From NCBI GenBank assembly GCA_020852655.1, contig JADZAI010000099.1:1-64000 (forward strand): DNA of 64,000 bases, given 5' to 3'. Positions 56,976 through 64,000 of this stretch are shown here, piece by piece. The DNA is from Alphaproteobacteria bacterium (GTDB taxonomy: Bacteria; Pseudomonadota; Alphaproteobacteria; Micropepsales; Micropepsaceae). Numbering within the stretch: the stretch's first letter is position 1; each line of letters opens with the position of its first letter. The position numbers were made by a program, and so were the translations under genes. Under the pieces are notes generated by a model that did not search any database, was not told where the DNA came from, and was given only the letters and a program-made list of their open reading frames with translations.

Positions 56976-57683
56976 TCAGCCCGCCGCCTTCAGGTGCTCG
57001 TCCAGCGAGTAGCCTGCCGAGCGGACGGTGCGGATGGGATCGCGCTCGCCGTTGGCGATCAGCGCCTTGCGCAGCCGGCCGATATGAACGTCCACCGTGC
57101 GGGCCTCGACATAGACGTCCGAGCCCCACACCGCGTCCAGCAATTGCTCGCGGCTGAACACGCGGCCCGGATGCTGGATCAGATGGTCGAGCAGGCGATA
57201 TTCGGTCGGCCCGAGATGCACGTCGCGGCCGCTGCGTTTCACGCGGTGCGCGGCGCGGTCGATCGCGATGTCGCCGAAGATGAGCGTTTCGTCGGCGAGG
57301 GCCGGACGGATGCGCCGCAGCACGGCGCGCAGGCGCGCCAGCATCTCGGTCATCGAAAACGGCTTCACGACATAGTCGTCGGCACCGGTGTCGAGGCCCC
57401 GGATGCGGTCGGTCTCCTCGCCGCGCGCCGTCAGCATGATGATGGGCGTGTTGCGCGTCTCGGACCTGGCGCGCAGGCGGCGGCAGACCTCGATTCCGGA
57501 AAGGTTGGGTAACGCCCAGTCGAGGAGGATCAGGTCGGGCGTCTCCTCGTCCGCGACGATGAGCGCTTCCTCGCCGTCGCGCGCTTCCACAACCCGGTAG
57601 CCATCGCGTTCGAGATTGTAGCGCAGCAGGGTGACCAGTGCGGCCTCGTCCTCGACGATGAGGATGGTCAGCTTCTGACTCAT
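56976..57683 (-). CDS. phoB: Phosphate regulon response regulator PhoB
   Basis: A 235-residue OmpR-family regulator. The receiver domain has E11-D12, phosphoacceptor D55 in LILLDWALPN, and Lys in YVVKPFS. The C-terminal winged helix has GPTEYRLLDHLIQHPGRVFS and VDVHIGRLRKAL. LLDWALPN and GIEVCRRLR are typical of PhoB. It is 14 bp after phoU, co-transcribed, and probably controlled by the Pho box at 58482. Confidence 0.94.
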   Translation of the reverse strand: MSQKLTILIVEDEAALVTLLRYNLERDGYRVVEARDGEEALIVADEETPDLILLDWALPNLSGIEVCRRLRARSETRNTPIIMLTARGEETDRIRGLDTGADDYVVKPFSMTEMLARLRAVLRRIRPALADETLIFGDIAIDRAAHRVKRSGRDVHLGPTEYRLLDHLIQHPGRVFSREQLLDAVWGSDVYVEARTVDVHIGRLRKALIANGERDPIRTVRSAGYSLDEHLKAAG

Positions 57684-57697
57684 GCTTCAGGCAATCC

Positions 57698-58414
57698 TCA
57701 ACTCGGCTGCTCGAACGGAACGGCGGTTGTGCTGGTCGCATCGCCCTTCGGACGGTCCTCGCCCAGATAGGCGCCGCGCACGAGATAGGTCACCTGCTCG
57801 GCGATATTGGTAGCATGATCGCCCACCCGCTCGAGATTCTTGGCGATGAACAGAAGATGCGTGGCGAGCGAGATCGTCCGCGGATCTTCCATCATATAGG
57901 TCAGAAGCTCGCGGAAGAGGCTGTTGTAGAGTTCGTCGATCTCCTCGTCGCTGCGCCAGACGGCCGCCGCGGCGTTCGCGTCGCGCGCCGCCAGCGCATC
58001 GAGCACGCGCTTGAGCTGGACGAGGCACTCGCGTCCCATGCGCACCAGGCCCTGCGTCAGCCGGACGGGCTGTTCGCGGTTCAGAACCAGCGCGCGCTTT
58101 GCGATGTTCTTAGCGAGGTCGCCGATGCGCTCCAGCTCATTCGCGATCCGAAGCGAGGTGATCGTCAGCCGCAGGTCGATGCCGACCGGCTGGCGCAAGG
58201 CCAGCAGCTTCACGGCCATCGCTTCGATCTGGCGCTCGTAGTCGTCGATGCGGCGATCGCTTTCGATCATGCGGTCGGCGAGCGCGGAGTCACGCCTGGC
58301 GACGGCGTCGATCGCGCCCTGGAGGAGATTTTCAGCCACGCCCCCCATTTGAGCCACCTGGGTGGACAGGGCTTCCAGCTCGCCTTCATACGACTTGACG
58401 GTATGCTCGCTCAC
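57698..58414 (-). CDS. phoU: Phosphate-signalling protein PhoU
   Basis: A 238-residue PhoU with two three-helix repeats, each with an E/D-x3-D-type metal motif (ESDRRIDDYERQIEA; WRSDEEIDELYNSLFRELLT). It represses PhoR/PhoB signalling when phosphate is sufficient, normally through the Pst transporter. It precedes phoB, with a Pho box 68-85 bp upstream of its start. Confidence 0.94.
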   Translation of the reverse strand: MSEHTVKSYEGELEALSTQVAQMGGVAENLLQGAIDAVARRDSALADRMIESDRRIDDYERQIEAMAVKLLALRQPVGIDLRLTITSLRIANELERIGDLAKNIAKRALVLNREQPVRLTQGLVRMGRECLVQLKRVLDALAARDANAAAAVWRSDEEIDELYNSLFRELLTYMMEDPRTISLATHLLFIAKNLERVGDHATNIAEQVTYLVRGAYLGEDRPKGDATSTTAVPFEQPS

Positions 58415-58481
58415 GGCCCGCTCCCCTGTATCCGCAGCGCCCGCTCATACGTCGGGCACACCGCGCCTTTGTAAACCTTTT

Positions 58482-58499
58482 GTGACAGTTTGATGAAAG
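58482..58499 (-). promoter_or_regulatory. Pho box upstream of phoU-phoB
   Basis: Read on the minus strand, CTTTCAT-CAAA-CTGTCAC matches the 7+4+7 Pho-box pattern CTGTCAT-N4-CTGTCAC with one mismatch. TACAAA follows about 9 bp downstream as a possible -10. It lies in the 91-bp gap between phoR and phoU and would give PhoB-dependent autoinduction. Confidence 0.75.
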
Positions 58500-58505
58500 C
58501 GACAG

Positions 58506-59672
58506 TCAGGGCGCCGCGGCGATCCATGTGGGAAGATGAATCGTGAACCGGCTGCCCTTGCCCGGTTCGCTTTCGATCTCCAGCCGTCCGCGATGGCGGT
58601 TCAGGATATGCTTGACGATCGCAAGGCCGAGGCCGGTTCCGCCGCGTTCCCGGCTGGTCTTGGCATCGACACGGTAGAAGCGCTCGGTCAGGCGCGGCAG
58701 GTGCTCGCGTGCAATGCCCGGTCCCTTGTCGATGATCGCGCAGGCCGTGGTCGTTTCGGACGCTTCGCCGATGCGGATCATCACATCGCCGCCGTCGCCG
58801 CCATACTTGACGGCGTTGTCCAGCAGGTTCTGGACGACCTGGACCAACTCGTCGCGCTCACCCAGCACCGGACCGGCGCCCGGCTCGGCCTCGATGTGAA
58901 CCTTTACCTTCGCGCGCCCCAGCATCGGTTGGGCGGCGTCGACCACATCCCGCGCGATGGCAACCAAATCCGCCTTCCCGGAAGGTCGCACATGCTCGTT
59001 CAGCTCGATCCGCGACAGCGACAACAGGTCATCGATCAGCCGGCGCATGCGCGCCGCCTGTTCCTGCATGATCTCCAGGAAGCGTTCCTGGGCTTCCTTG
59101 TCGTCCTTGGCCGGGCCGCGGATGGTTTCGATGAAGCCCGACAGGCTGGTCAGCGGCGTCCGCAATTCGTGGCTGGCGTTGGCGACGAAATCGGCGCGCA
59201 TGCGCTCGACCCGCGTCACCAGCGTCGTGTCATAGAGAAAGGCCATCGCCATCGGCCCGCCGCCGATCGCCAGCGGCGCGATATGCGCCTCGATCGTGCG
59301 CTCGACCGGCGCCGGCAACACGAACTCCGTTTCCTCCGCCGGGTTGCCGTCGACGACGCGCTCGATGGCCTGGAGCACGCCCGGAATGCGGAGCGACGAC
59401 GCCAGCGGCTTGCCTTCGGCCGCTGCCGTCAGCTCCCCCGCCGCCGCGTTGCGGACAACGACGCGGCCAGTGGCATCGACCACGATGCAGGCATCCGGCA
59501 GGGCCTCGAGGACGGCGCGAACGGCACTGAGGGCGGGGTTGGGAACGGCACCGGCGACAGGAGCGGCGGCTGAAGGCGCCGGCCTGCTCGGCGGGCGCCT
59601 GGCCCACCAATAGCGGCCCGCGGCACCGAGGCCGAGGGCAGGGACAAGACCGAGCAGCAGCCAGAGATCCAT
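58506..59672 (-). CDS. phoR: Phosphate regulon sensor histidine kinase PhoR
   Basis: A 388-residue membrane sensor kinase. Start at 59672 (MDLWLLLGLVPALGLG). A single N-terminal membrane helix (~3-20) precedes a PAS-like domain (~48-150). The HisKA domain has NASHELRTPLTSL with H168. The ATPase domain shows N box LLDNAVKYG, DKGPGI and GGTGLGLAIVKHI. The short membrane anchor and lack of a periplasmic domain are typical of PhoR. It begins 5 bp after the dienelactone hydrolase stop. Confidence 0.93.
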   Translation of the reverse strand: MDLWLLLGLVPALGLGAAGRYWWARRPPSRPAPSAAAPVAGAVPNPALSAVRAVLEALPDACIVVDATGRVVVRNAAAGELTAAAEGKPLASSLRIPGVLQAIERVVDGNPAEETEFVLPAPVERTIEAHIAPLAIGGGPMAMAFLYDTTLVTRVERMRADFVANASHELRTPLTSLSGFIETIRGPAKDDKEAQERFLEIMQEQAARMRRLIDDLLSLSRIELNEHVRPSGKADLVAIARDVVDAAQPMLGRAKVKVHIEAEPGAGPVLGERDELVQVVQNLLDNAVKYGGDGGDVMIRIGEASETTTACAIIDKGPGIAREHLPRLTERFYRVDAKTSRERGGTGLGLAIVKHILNRHRGRLEIESEPGKGSRFTIHLPTWIAAAP

Positions 59673-59677
59673 GCCGG

Positions 59678-60511
59678 TCAGGCGACCCCGTTCGCCTTGA
59701 ACCAGCCGAGCATCTTGCCCCACGCGTCTTTCGCGACGTCGGGCGTGTAGCTGTCGCGGTAATCGGCCATGAAGCCGTGCGGGGCTTCGGGATAGACCTC
59801 GATCTTCGACGGCGACCCGGCGGCGGCGAGCGCCGCCTTCATCCGGTCGATGGTGTCGAGCGGGATGCCTTCGTCCTTGCCGCCATAGAGGCCGAGCACC
59901 GGGGCCCTCAGTTCGGCGGCAACGTCGAGCGGGTATTTCGGCATCAGCGCGTTCGGCGTGCCGACGAGCCGGCCGTAGAAGGCGACGCCGGCTTTCAGGT
60001 TGGCGGCATGGGCGGCATAGAGCCACACGATGCGCCCGCCCCAGCAGAAGCCGGTGATGCCGAGCTTGGCCGCGTCGGCCTTCTCGCCCGTCGCGAAGGC
60101 GGTGGTGGCGTCGAGGTCCGACAGGACCTGTGCGTCCGGCACCTTGGCGACGACCTCGTCGACCAGCTTCTTGATATCGGTGTAGGCGGCGGGGTTGCCC
60201 TGCCGGGCGTAGAGCTCGGGCGCAATCGCGTAATAGCCAAGCCTGGCGAAGCGGCGGCAGAGATCCTTGATGTGCTCATGGACGCCGAAGATCTCCTGCG
60301 TCACCAGAACGACGCCTTCGGCGGTGCCGCCGGCGGGGCGGGCGCGGTAGCCGGGAATATGACCGTCCGAAACCGGGATCTGGACCTCGCCGGCGTCAAG
60401 GCCGTCGGCAGGTGTCGCGATCGGCTCGGCGGCGAGCGGTTGGACGGCAAGGGCGAAACCTGCGCTCAGTGTCGTCACGGCGAAGGCGCGGCGGGTCAGT
60501 ACGGCTGACAT
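59678..60511 (-). CDS. Dienelactone hydrolase family protein, Tat-exported
   Basis: A 277-residue alpha/beta-hydrolase. N-terminal twin-Arg signal [19 protein letters not shown] ending at AAEP suggests export. The catalytic Cys is in GFCWGGR, Asp in YGGKDEGIP and His in APHGFMAD. Start at 60511 with GGAGGAAATGTC upstream. It lies directly before phoR. The family hydrolyses dienelactones or related esters; the natural substrate of the exported branch is unclear. Confidence 0.92.
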   Translation of the reverse strand: MSAVLTRRAFAVTTLSAGFALAVQPLAAEPIATPADGLDAGEVQIPVSDGHIPGYRARPAGGTAEGVVLVTQEIFGVHEHIKDLCRRFARLGYYAIAPELYARQGNPAAYTDIKKLVDEVVAKVPDAQVLSDLDATTAFATGEKADAAKLGITGFCWGGRIVWLYAAHAANLKAGVAFYGRLVGTPNALMPKYPLDVAAELRAPVLGLYGGKDEGIPLDTIDRMKAALAAAGSPSKIEVYPEAPHGFMADYRDSYTPDVAKDAWGKMLGWFKANGVA

Positions 60512-60596
60512 GACATTTCCTCCGAGTCGTTGATCTGGCCCGGAAACCTGCCCCAGCCCGGCGGTCCGCTCAAACGTCATCTCTTCGCAATGGACC

Positions 60597-60875
60597 TCAG
60601 CAGCACCCCTCGGCAGCCAGTTGCGCTGCGACATCACCGAGCGCGTCGATGTCGATCTGTTCGATTTCGTTCATGGCCTTGCCGATTCGGAAGGTGATGT
60701 TGGCGGCCGGGTGCAACATCAAGATGACAGTCTGGCGCGCCGGTTGTCCGGGCGCCGCGCATATCGTTTCGGTGACAAACCAGGCTTCCTCGCCGGCGCC
60801 GAAACGCCCCGCCGCCCATTCCTTGATGCGGGCCGCGGCGGTGCCGCCCCGGCGGATGGAAAGTTCTAGTCCCAT
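60597..60875 (-). CDS. Conserved hypothetical protein (92 aa)
   Basis: Small soluble protein [20 protein letters not shown] with [20 protein letters not shown] (a recurring 'E-x-x-C-x-x-P-G-x-P-x-x-x-T-V' pattern in alphaproteobacterial hypotheticals) and a C-terminal EGCC. It has no membrane segment. The function is unknown; it lies upstream of the dienelactone hydrolase on the same strand (85-bp gap). Confidence 0.65.
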   Translation of the reverse strand: MGLELSIRRGGTAAARIKEWAAGRFGAGEEAWFVTETICAAPGQPARQTVILMLHPAANITFRIGKAMNEIEQIDIDALGDVAAQLAAEGCC

Positions 60876-60939
60876 GCAAAAGTGCTAACACGCCGCCTGG
60901 CCGCGCGACCATGCGGGCAGCAGCGGCAAGGCAGGCGGC

Positions 60940-61308
60940 ATGATCGTCCCGCGATGGGTGCGTATGGGACTGTGGGGACTCTTCGGCGTCGCCGCCGTCG
61001 TCGTCACCTATTATTCGCTGCGCCCCGGCAACAGCGGCTTCACCTTCTTGTGGAGCGACAAGATCCAGCACGCCTCGGCCTACGCGACGCTGTCCGGGCT
61101 CGCGACGCTGGCGGCGCGGACGCAGAGGCAGGCGATCCAGGTCGCTATCGGACTTGCGGTGCTGGGCTTCGTGTTCGAGTGCATCCAGCCCTCGGTCGGC
61201 CGCAGCTTCGACCTGCTCGACGAGGCCGCCAACATCGCCGGCTGCGCCATCGGCACCTTCGCCGGCTTCATGTTCTTGAGGATCGCCGGTGCGCGACGGG
61301 CAGCTTGA
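60940..61308 (+). CDS. VanZ-like family membrane protein
   Basis: A 122-residue inner-membrane protein with about four helices. The VanZ-like pattern is visible: SDKIQHASAYATLSGLATLA, then FVFECIQPSVGRSFDLLDEA followed by ANIAGCAIGTFAGF. The family's role is poorly defined; it occurs in surface-glycan and antibiotic contexts. The next gene starts inside it. Confidence 0.85.
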   Translation: MIVPRWVRMGLWGLFGVAAVVVTYYSLRPGNSGFTFLWSDKIQHASAYATLSGLATLAARTQRQAIQVAIGLAVLGFVFECIQPSVGRSFDLLDEAANIAGCAIGTFAGFMFLRIAGARRAA

Positions 61309-61630
61309 AGCCTGGCTGATCACGCTGGCCGTCGAGGGCGTCGCCGCGGCCGCTCTGGCGCGGTTCTTCGGCGTGGTGCCGTCGCGCGCCGCCCGAGCCG
61401 CCATCGCCGGCAGCCTCTGCTCGCATCCGATCGTCTGGTACCTCTTCTTCAGGCTGATCCGGCAGGAGGGGTACTGGACGACCTTTGCGATCGTCGAAAG
61501 CTTCGCCGTGCTCAGCGAAGCACCGTTCTACCGCCTCGCCGGGGCGCGCTGGCCGACGGCGGTGCTGCTGTCGCTGCTGGTCAATGTGGCGTCGGTGCTG
61601 GCGGGCTTTGCACGCTACGCGGCATGGTGA
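61289..61630 (+). CDS. Small hydrophobic membrane protein (113 aa)
   Basis: A GTG at 61289 opens a 113-residue frame overlapping the VanZ-like gene by 20 bp, which suggests translational coupling. It has three to four hydrophobic segments (EAWLITLAVEGVAAAALARF; SLCSHPIVWYLFFRLI; AVLLSLLVNVASVLAGFARY). No family was recognised. Its 3' end overlaps the opposite-strand membrane gene by 50 bp. Confidence 0.6.
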   Translation: MRDGQLEAWLITLAVEGVAAAALARFFGVVPSRAARAAIAGSLCSHPIVWYLFFRLIRQEGYWTTFAIVESFAVLSEAPFYRLAGARWPTAVLLSLLVNVASVLAGFARYAAW

Positions 61631-62612
61631 AGCCGCCGCCGAGCGCCAGCAGGAACACCGGCAGCTCGATCCAGGAATGCAGCGTCGCCGCCAGCGCATA
61701 GGCGGCCCGGGCCTGGCTGAAGTCGACATAGTAGAACGACAGCGACGCCAGCCCCGCCACGGCGAGGGCGGCATAGAACACACCCCATCTCGGCCACGGC
61801 ACGAGGCGCTCGCGCGAGGCCGTTGCCGGCAACAGCCGCGGCAGCAGCACGATGACGGCGACATAGTGCATCACCTGCGACACGACCGCGGCCTGGAACA
61901 GCGGCAGGACATCGTCGAGGCGCGCCGCTGGCGGCAGGAACGACTGCAACGGCTTCAGCCCCGCCCCGAAGGCCGACGGCGCGTAGGCGGCGTCGTAGGT
62001 GAAGAGGATCTGCGCCAGCCATTGCAGCCCACCCAGCGCGACGAAGCCCGGCAGCAGGAAAAACGGCACCGACAGCGCCAGCAACGCCCGCGTCCGGGCG
62101 CGCCCCTCCAGCGCCTCGGCGACGAAGCCCAGCGGCGTCACGTTGTGCAGCCAGGCCCAGATCAGAAAGGCCGTGAACGGCGCATAGAGCGCGCCTGCCG
62201 CCACGCCCGCCGCGGCGAGGAATCCAACGATTCTGCGCCGCCGCATCAAGACCGCGGCAGCGAAGGCCATCGCCGCGCCGAAACCGAGTTCCAGCGGCCC
62301 GCTGACATAGGCGGAAAGCAGGCCGTAGGTACCGAGCAGGCGCGTCAGCACGAGGCCGCCGAGCAAGGCGCCGATGACGGCGAGCGCCGGCGGTGCGGCG
62401 CGCCCGGCGAAGCGCTCGTCGCAATAGCGCAGCTCCGCCAGCACATGCGGGATGCCGAACAGCGCAATGAGCCAGACATAAGCGGCCAGCGGCGCCGCCG
62501 CGACGAGAGCGCAGCCGACAATAGCGGCGAGGGCAAATGCCGCCGCCCACACGGTCGGCTCGTGCGCCCGGCGGGCATCCGAAACGGCGTAGTCCGGCAC
62601 GGCGAAAGTCAT
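61581..62612 (-). CDS. Polytopic membrane protein, unknown function
   Basis: A 343-residue protein with roughly eight to nine hydrophobic helices. Start at 62612 (MTFAVPDYAVSDARRA). Conserved-looking polar residues within helices, GIPHVLAELRYCDERF, IWAWLHNVTPLGFV, HYVAVIVLLPRL and HSWIELPVFLLALG, suggest His-containing membrane sites as in metal- or haem-binding or carotenoid-modifying proteins. I cannot assign a function. Confidence 0.75.
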   Translation of the reverse strand: MTFAVPDYAVSDARRAHEPTVWAAAFALAAIVGCALVAAAPLAAYVWLIALFGIPHVLAELRYCDERFAGRAAPPALAVIGALLGGLVLTRLLGTYGLLSAYVSGPLELGFGAAMAFAAAVLMRRRRIVGFLAAAGVAAGALYAPFTAFLIWAWLHNVTPLGFVAEALEGRARTRALLALSVPFFLLPGFVALGGLQWLAQILFTYDAAYAPSAFGAGLKPLQSFLPPAARLDDVLPLFQAAVVSQVMHYVAVIVLLPRLLPATASRERLVPWPRWGVFYAALAVAGLASLSFYYVDFSQARAAYALAATLHSWIELPVFLLALGGGFTMPRSVQSPPAPTPH

Positions 62613-62737
62613 GACGCTACCCTGCCTGAAATCCCGGCAATATCGAGGCGGCATTTTGCGCAGGCCTTGACCGGCCGCGGCCGATCCGGCCTAAGGGCGC
62701 CCCGCGGCCGGACCCGCGCCTTACGGATTGAGCCATC

Positions 62738-63454
62738 TTGTCGAACAGATCTTCTGTCCTGCCCTGGACGATCGCCGGCGTTGCCGCCGTGGTCGCCGCC
62801 GGCGCCCTCGGATTCATGGCGGGCCGCTACACCGCCGACACCACCGCGCCCGTCGCGCCGCCTGCCGGACGCCAGCAGGCCGCCGGCCAGGATCAGCCGC
62901 CGCCGCTGCCGCCGGGCACGACCTCCGAGAAGATGGGCGACTGGACGCTCTACTGTCAGGAGATCCCGAACGCCGGCAAGAAGTCATGCTTCGCGATGTT
63001 CGAATCGCTGAATGCCGACCGCAAGGTTATGCTCGCCGTCGTCGCCGGCTACGACACGAACGCCAACCGGACGCTGCTCGTCCGCGTGCCGCTCGGCGTC
63101 CAGATCGACAAGGGCGTGGAGTTCGCGCTCGGCGGGAAGCCGCCCGAGGCTTTCTCGTTCAGCACCTGCAACGACGTGAGCTGCGACGCCGTCCTCATCG
63201 TCTCGGATGACGGCTTCAAGCAGTTGACGGAGGCCGGCTCGTTCGAGCTCGCCTATACGCTCAACGGGCAGCGCATGGCTTCGAAGGTCTCGATGGCCGG
63301 ACTGCCAGATGCGTTCGGCAAGATCGAGCGCCCGACACCGCCACCGACACCGCCTGCTGCCGCTACGCCCGAAGGGAAGCCGGCGCCAACACCAGCGCCG
63401 ACGCCCGCGCCCGACGGTACGCCCCAACCGACGCCGAAACCCACCACGCCCTGA
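62738..63454 (+). CDS. Invasion-associated locus B (IalB) family protein
   Basis: A 238-residue IalB-family protein. An N-terminal membrane anchor (LPWTIAGVAAVVAAGALGF) is followed by a Pro-rich spacer, then the IalB domain: GDWTLYCQEIPNAGKKSCFA (W and paired Cys), LLVRVPLGVQIDKGVEFALG, FSTCNDVSCDAVLIVSDD (second Cys pair). The C-terminus is a long Pro/Thr repeat tail (PTPAPTPAPDG). The start is a TTG at 62738. It is probably periplasmic and anchored to the inner membrane. The role outside Bartonella is unclear. Confidence 0.88.
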   Translation: MSNRSSVLPWTIAGVAAVVAAGALGFMAGRYTADTTAPVAPPAGRQQAAGQDQPPPLPPGTTSEKMGDWTLYCQEIPNAGKKSCFAMFESLNADRKVMLAVVAGYDTNANRTLLVRVPLGVQIDKGVEFALGGKPPEAFSFSTCNDVSCDAVLIVSDDGFKQLTEAGSFELAYTLNGQRMASKVSMAGLPDAFGKIERPTPPPTPPAAATPEGKPAPTPAPTPAPDGTPQPTPKPTTP

Positions 63455-63468
63455 CGCGGAGATCCGGC

Positions 63469-64000
63469 ATGAGCACGCTCACCGTTGCAGCAACGCAGAT
63501 GGCCTGCTCATGGGATGCCGACGCGAATATCGCGAAGGGCGAAAGGCTCGTGCGGCAGGCTGCGCAGCAAGGCGCGCGGCTGATCCTGCTCCAGGAGCTC
63601 TTCGAGACGCCCTATTTCTGCAAGGACGTCGACTACAAGTTCATGGAACTCGCGGGACCGATCTCTGAGAACAAGGCGGTTCGCCATTTCCGCACGATCG
63701 CGCGTGAGCTCGAGGTGGTGCTGCCGATCTCGGTCTACGAGCGCGACAACAACGCGCTCTACAATTCGCTCGCGATGATCGACACGGACGGCGAGGTGCT
63801 GGGGGTCTATCGCAAGAGCCACATCCCGGACGGCCCCGGCTATCACGAGAAATTCTACTTCAATCCCGGCGATACCGGCTTTCCGGTGTGGGAGACGCAG
63901 GTCGGCCGTGTCGGCGCCGCGGTGTGCTGGGACCAGTGGTTTCCCGAGGTCGCCCGCATCCTCGCGCTGAAGGGCGCGGAGGTGATCTGCTATCCGACGG
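63469..64000 (+). CDS. aguB: N-carbamoylputrescine amidase, 3'-truncated by window edge
   Basis: A nitrilase-superfamily amidase converting N-carbamoylputrescine to putrescine. It starts at 63469 (MSTLTVAATQMACSWD) and runs out of the window after about 177 of ~285 residues. The triad is visible: Glu in LILLQELFETPYF, Lys in YRKSHIPDGPGYHEKFYF, and Cys in GAAVCWDQWFPEVAR. The WDQWFPEVAR box is typical of AguB. A partner agmatine deiminase gene may follow outside. Confidence 0.93.
   Translation, partial: MSTLTVAATQMACSWDADANIAKGERLVRQAAQQGARLILLQELFETPYFCKDVDYKFMELAGPISENKAVRHFRTIARELEVVLPISVYERDNNALYNSLAMIDTDGEVLGVYRKSHIPDGPGYHEKFYFNPGDTGFPVWETQVGRVGAAVCWDQWFPEVARILALKGAEVICYPT

Overview
The window (64 kb, high G+C) looks like an alphaproteobacterial chromosome. 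Evidence: a gcrA cell-cycle regulator gene with a tight cluster of GANTC (CcrM-type) sites upstream, the alphaproteobacterial blocks murA-DUF2948-hisD-UPF0262-phosphatase-infA-maf-rng-yacG and argD-argF-hslO, an IalB-family protein, and Gram-negative envelope genes (murA, kdsA). The order is not certain; Rhizobiales or a neighbouring order is my inference.

Layout. 1-12.6 kb: the end of katG, then the conserved housekeeping block on the minus strand, interrupted by two GNAT genes (4.6-5.9 kb) and by a hipBA-type toxin-antitoxin module plus a VOC gene (8.2-10.5 kb). 12.6-24.65 kb: a 12-kb integrated element in a tRNA-Thr(GGT) gene, bounded by a perfect 47-bp direct repeat. It carries a tyrosine integrase, an AlpA-like regulator, a primase-helicase, a 9-bp iteron array just 3' of the primase gene, both terminase subunits, four small unknown genes, and a Vsr / HNH endonuclease / C5-methyltransferase cassette. 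No capsid, portal, tail or lysis gene is recognisable, so I read it as a phage-satellite-like (PICI-like) element. This is the most interesting part of the window.

24.7-40.4 kb: a catabolic region with a crotonase-fold protein, a GST, a GABA-type aminotransferase, two Baeyer-Villiger-type flavoprotein monooxygenases, an SDR, a class III CoA-transferase, an acyl-CoA dehydrogenase, two acyl-CoA synthetases and a methyltransferase. Together these would suit oxidation of a ketone, terpenoid or steroid-like substrate to a lactone or acid, followed by CoA activation and beta-oxidation. 40.4-50.5 kb: cobalamin nucleotide-loop genes (cobU, cobT, cobS), several transporters (GPH/MFS, EamA, MATE), an aminotransferase, small NTF2- and AhpD-fold enzymes, a family-61 glycosyltransferase and tRNA-Pro(CGG). 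50.6-56.2 kb: another acyl-CoA synthetase, kdsA, and the argD-argF-hslO operon. 56.2-60.5 kb: gcrA, then phoR-phoU-phoB without pst genes but with a good Pho box before phoU, and a Tat-exported dienelactone hydrolase. 60.6-64 kb: small membrane proteins, an IalB-family protein and the start of an N-carbamoylputrescine amidase gene.
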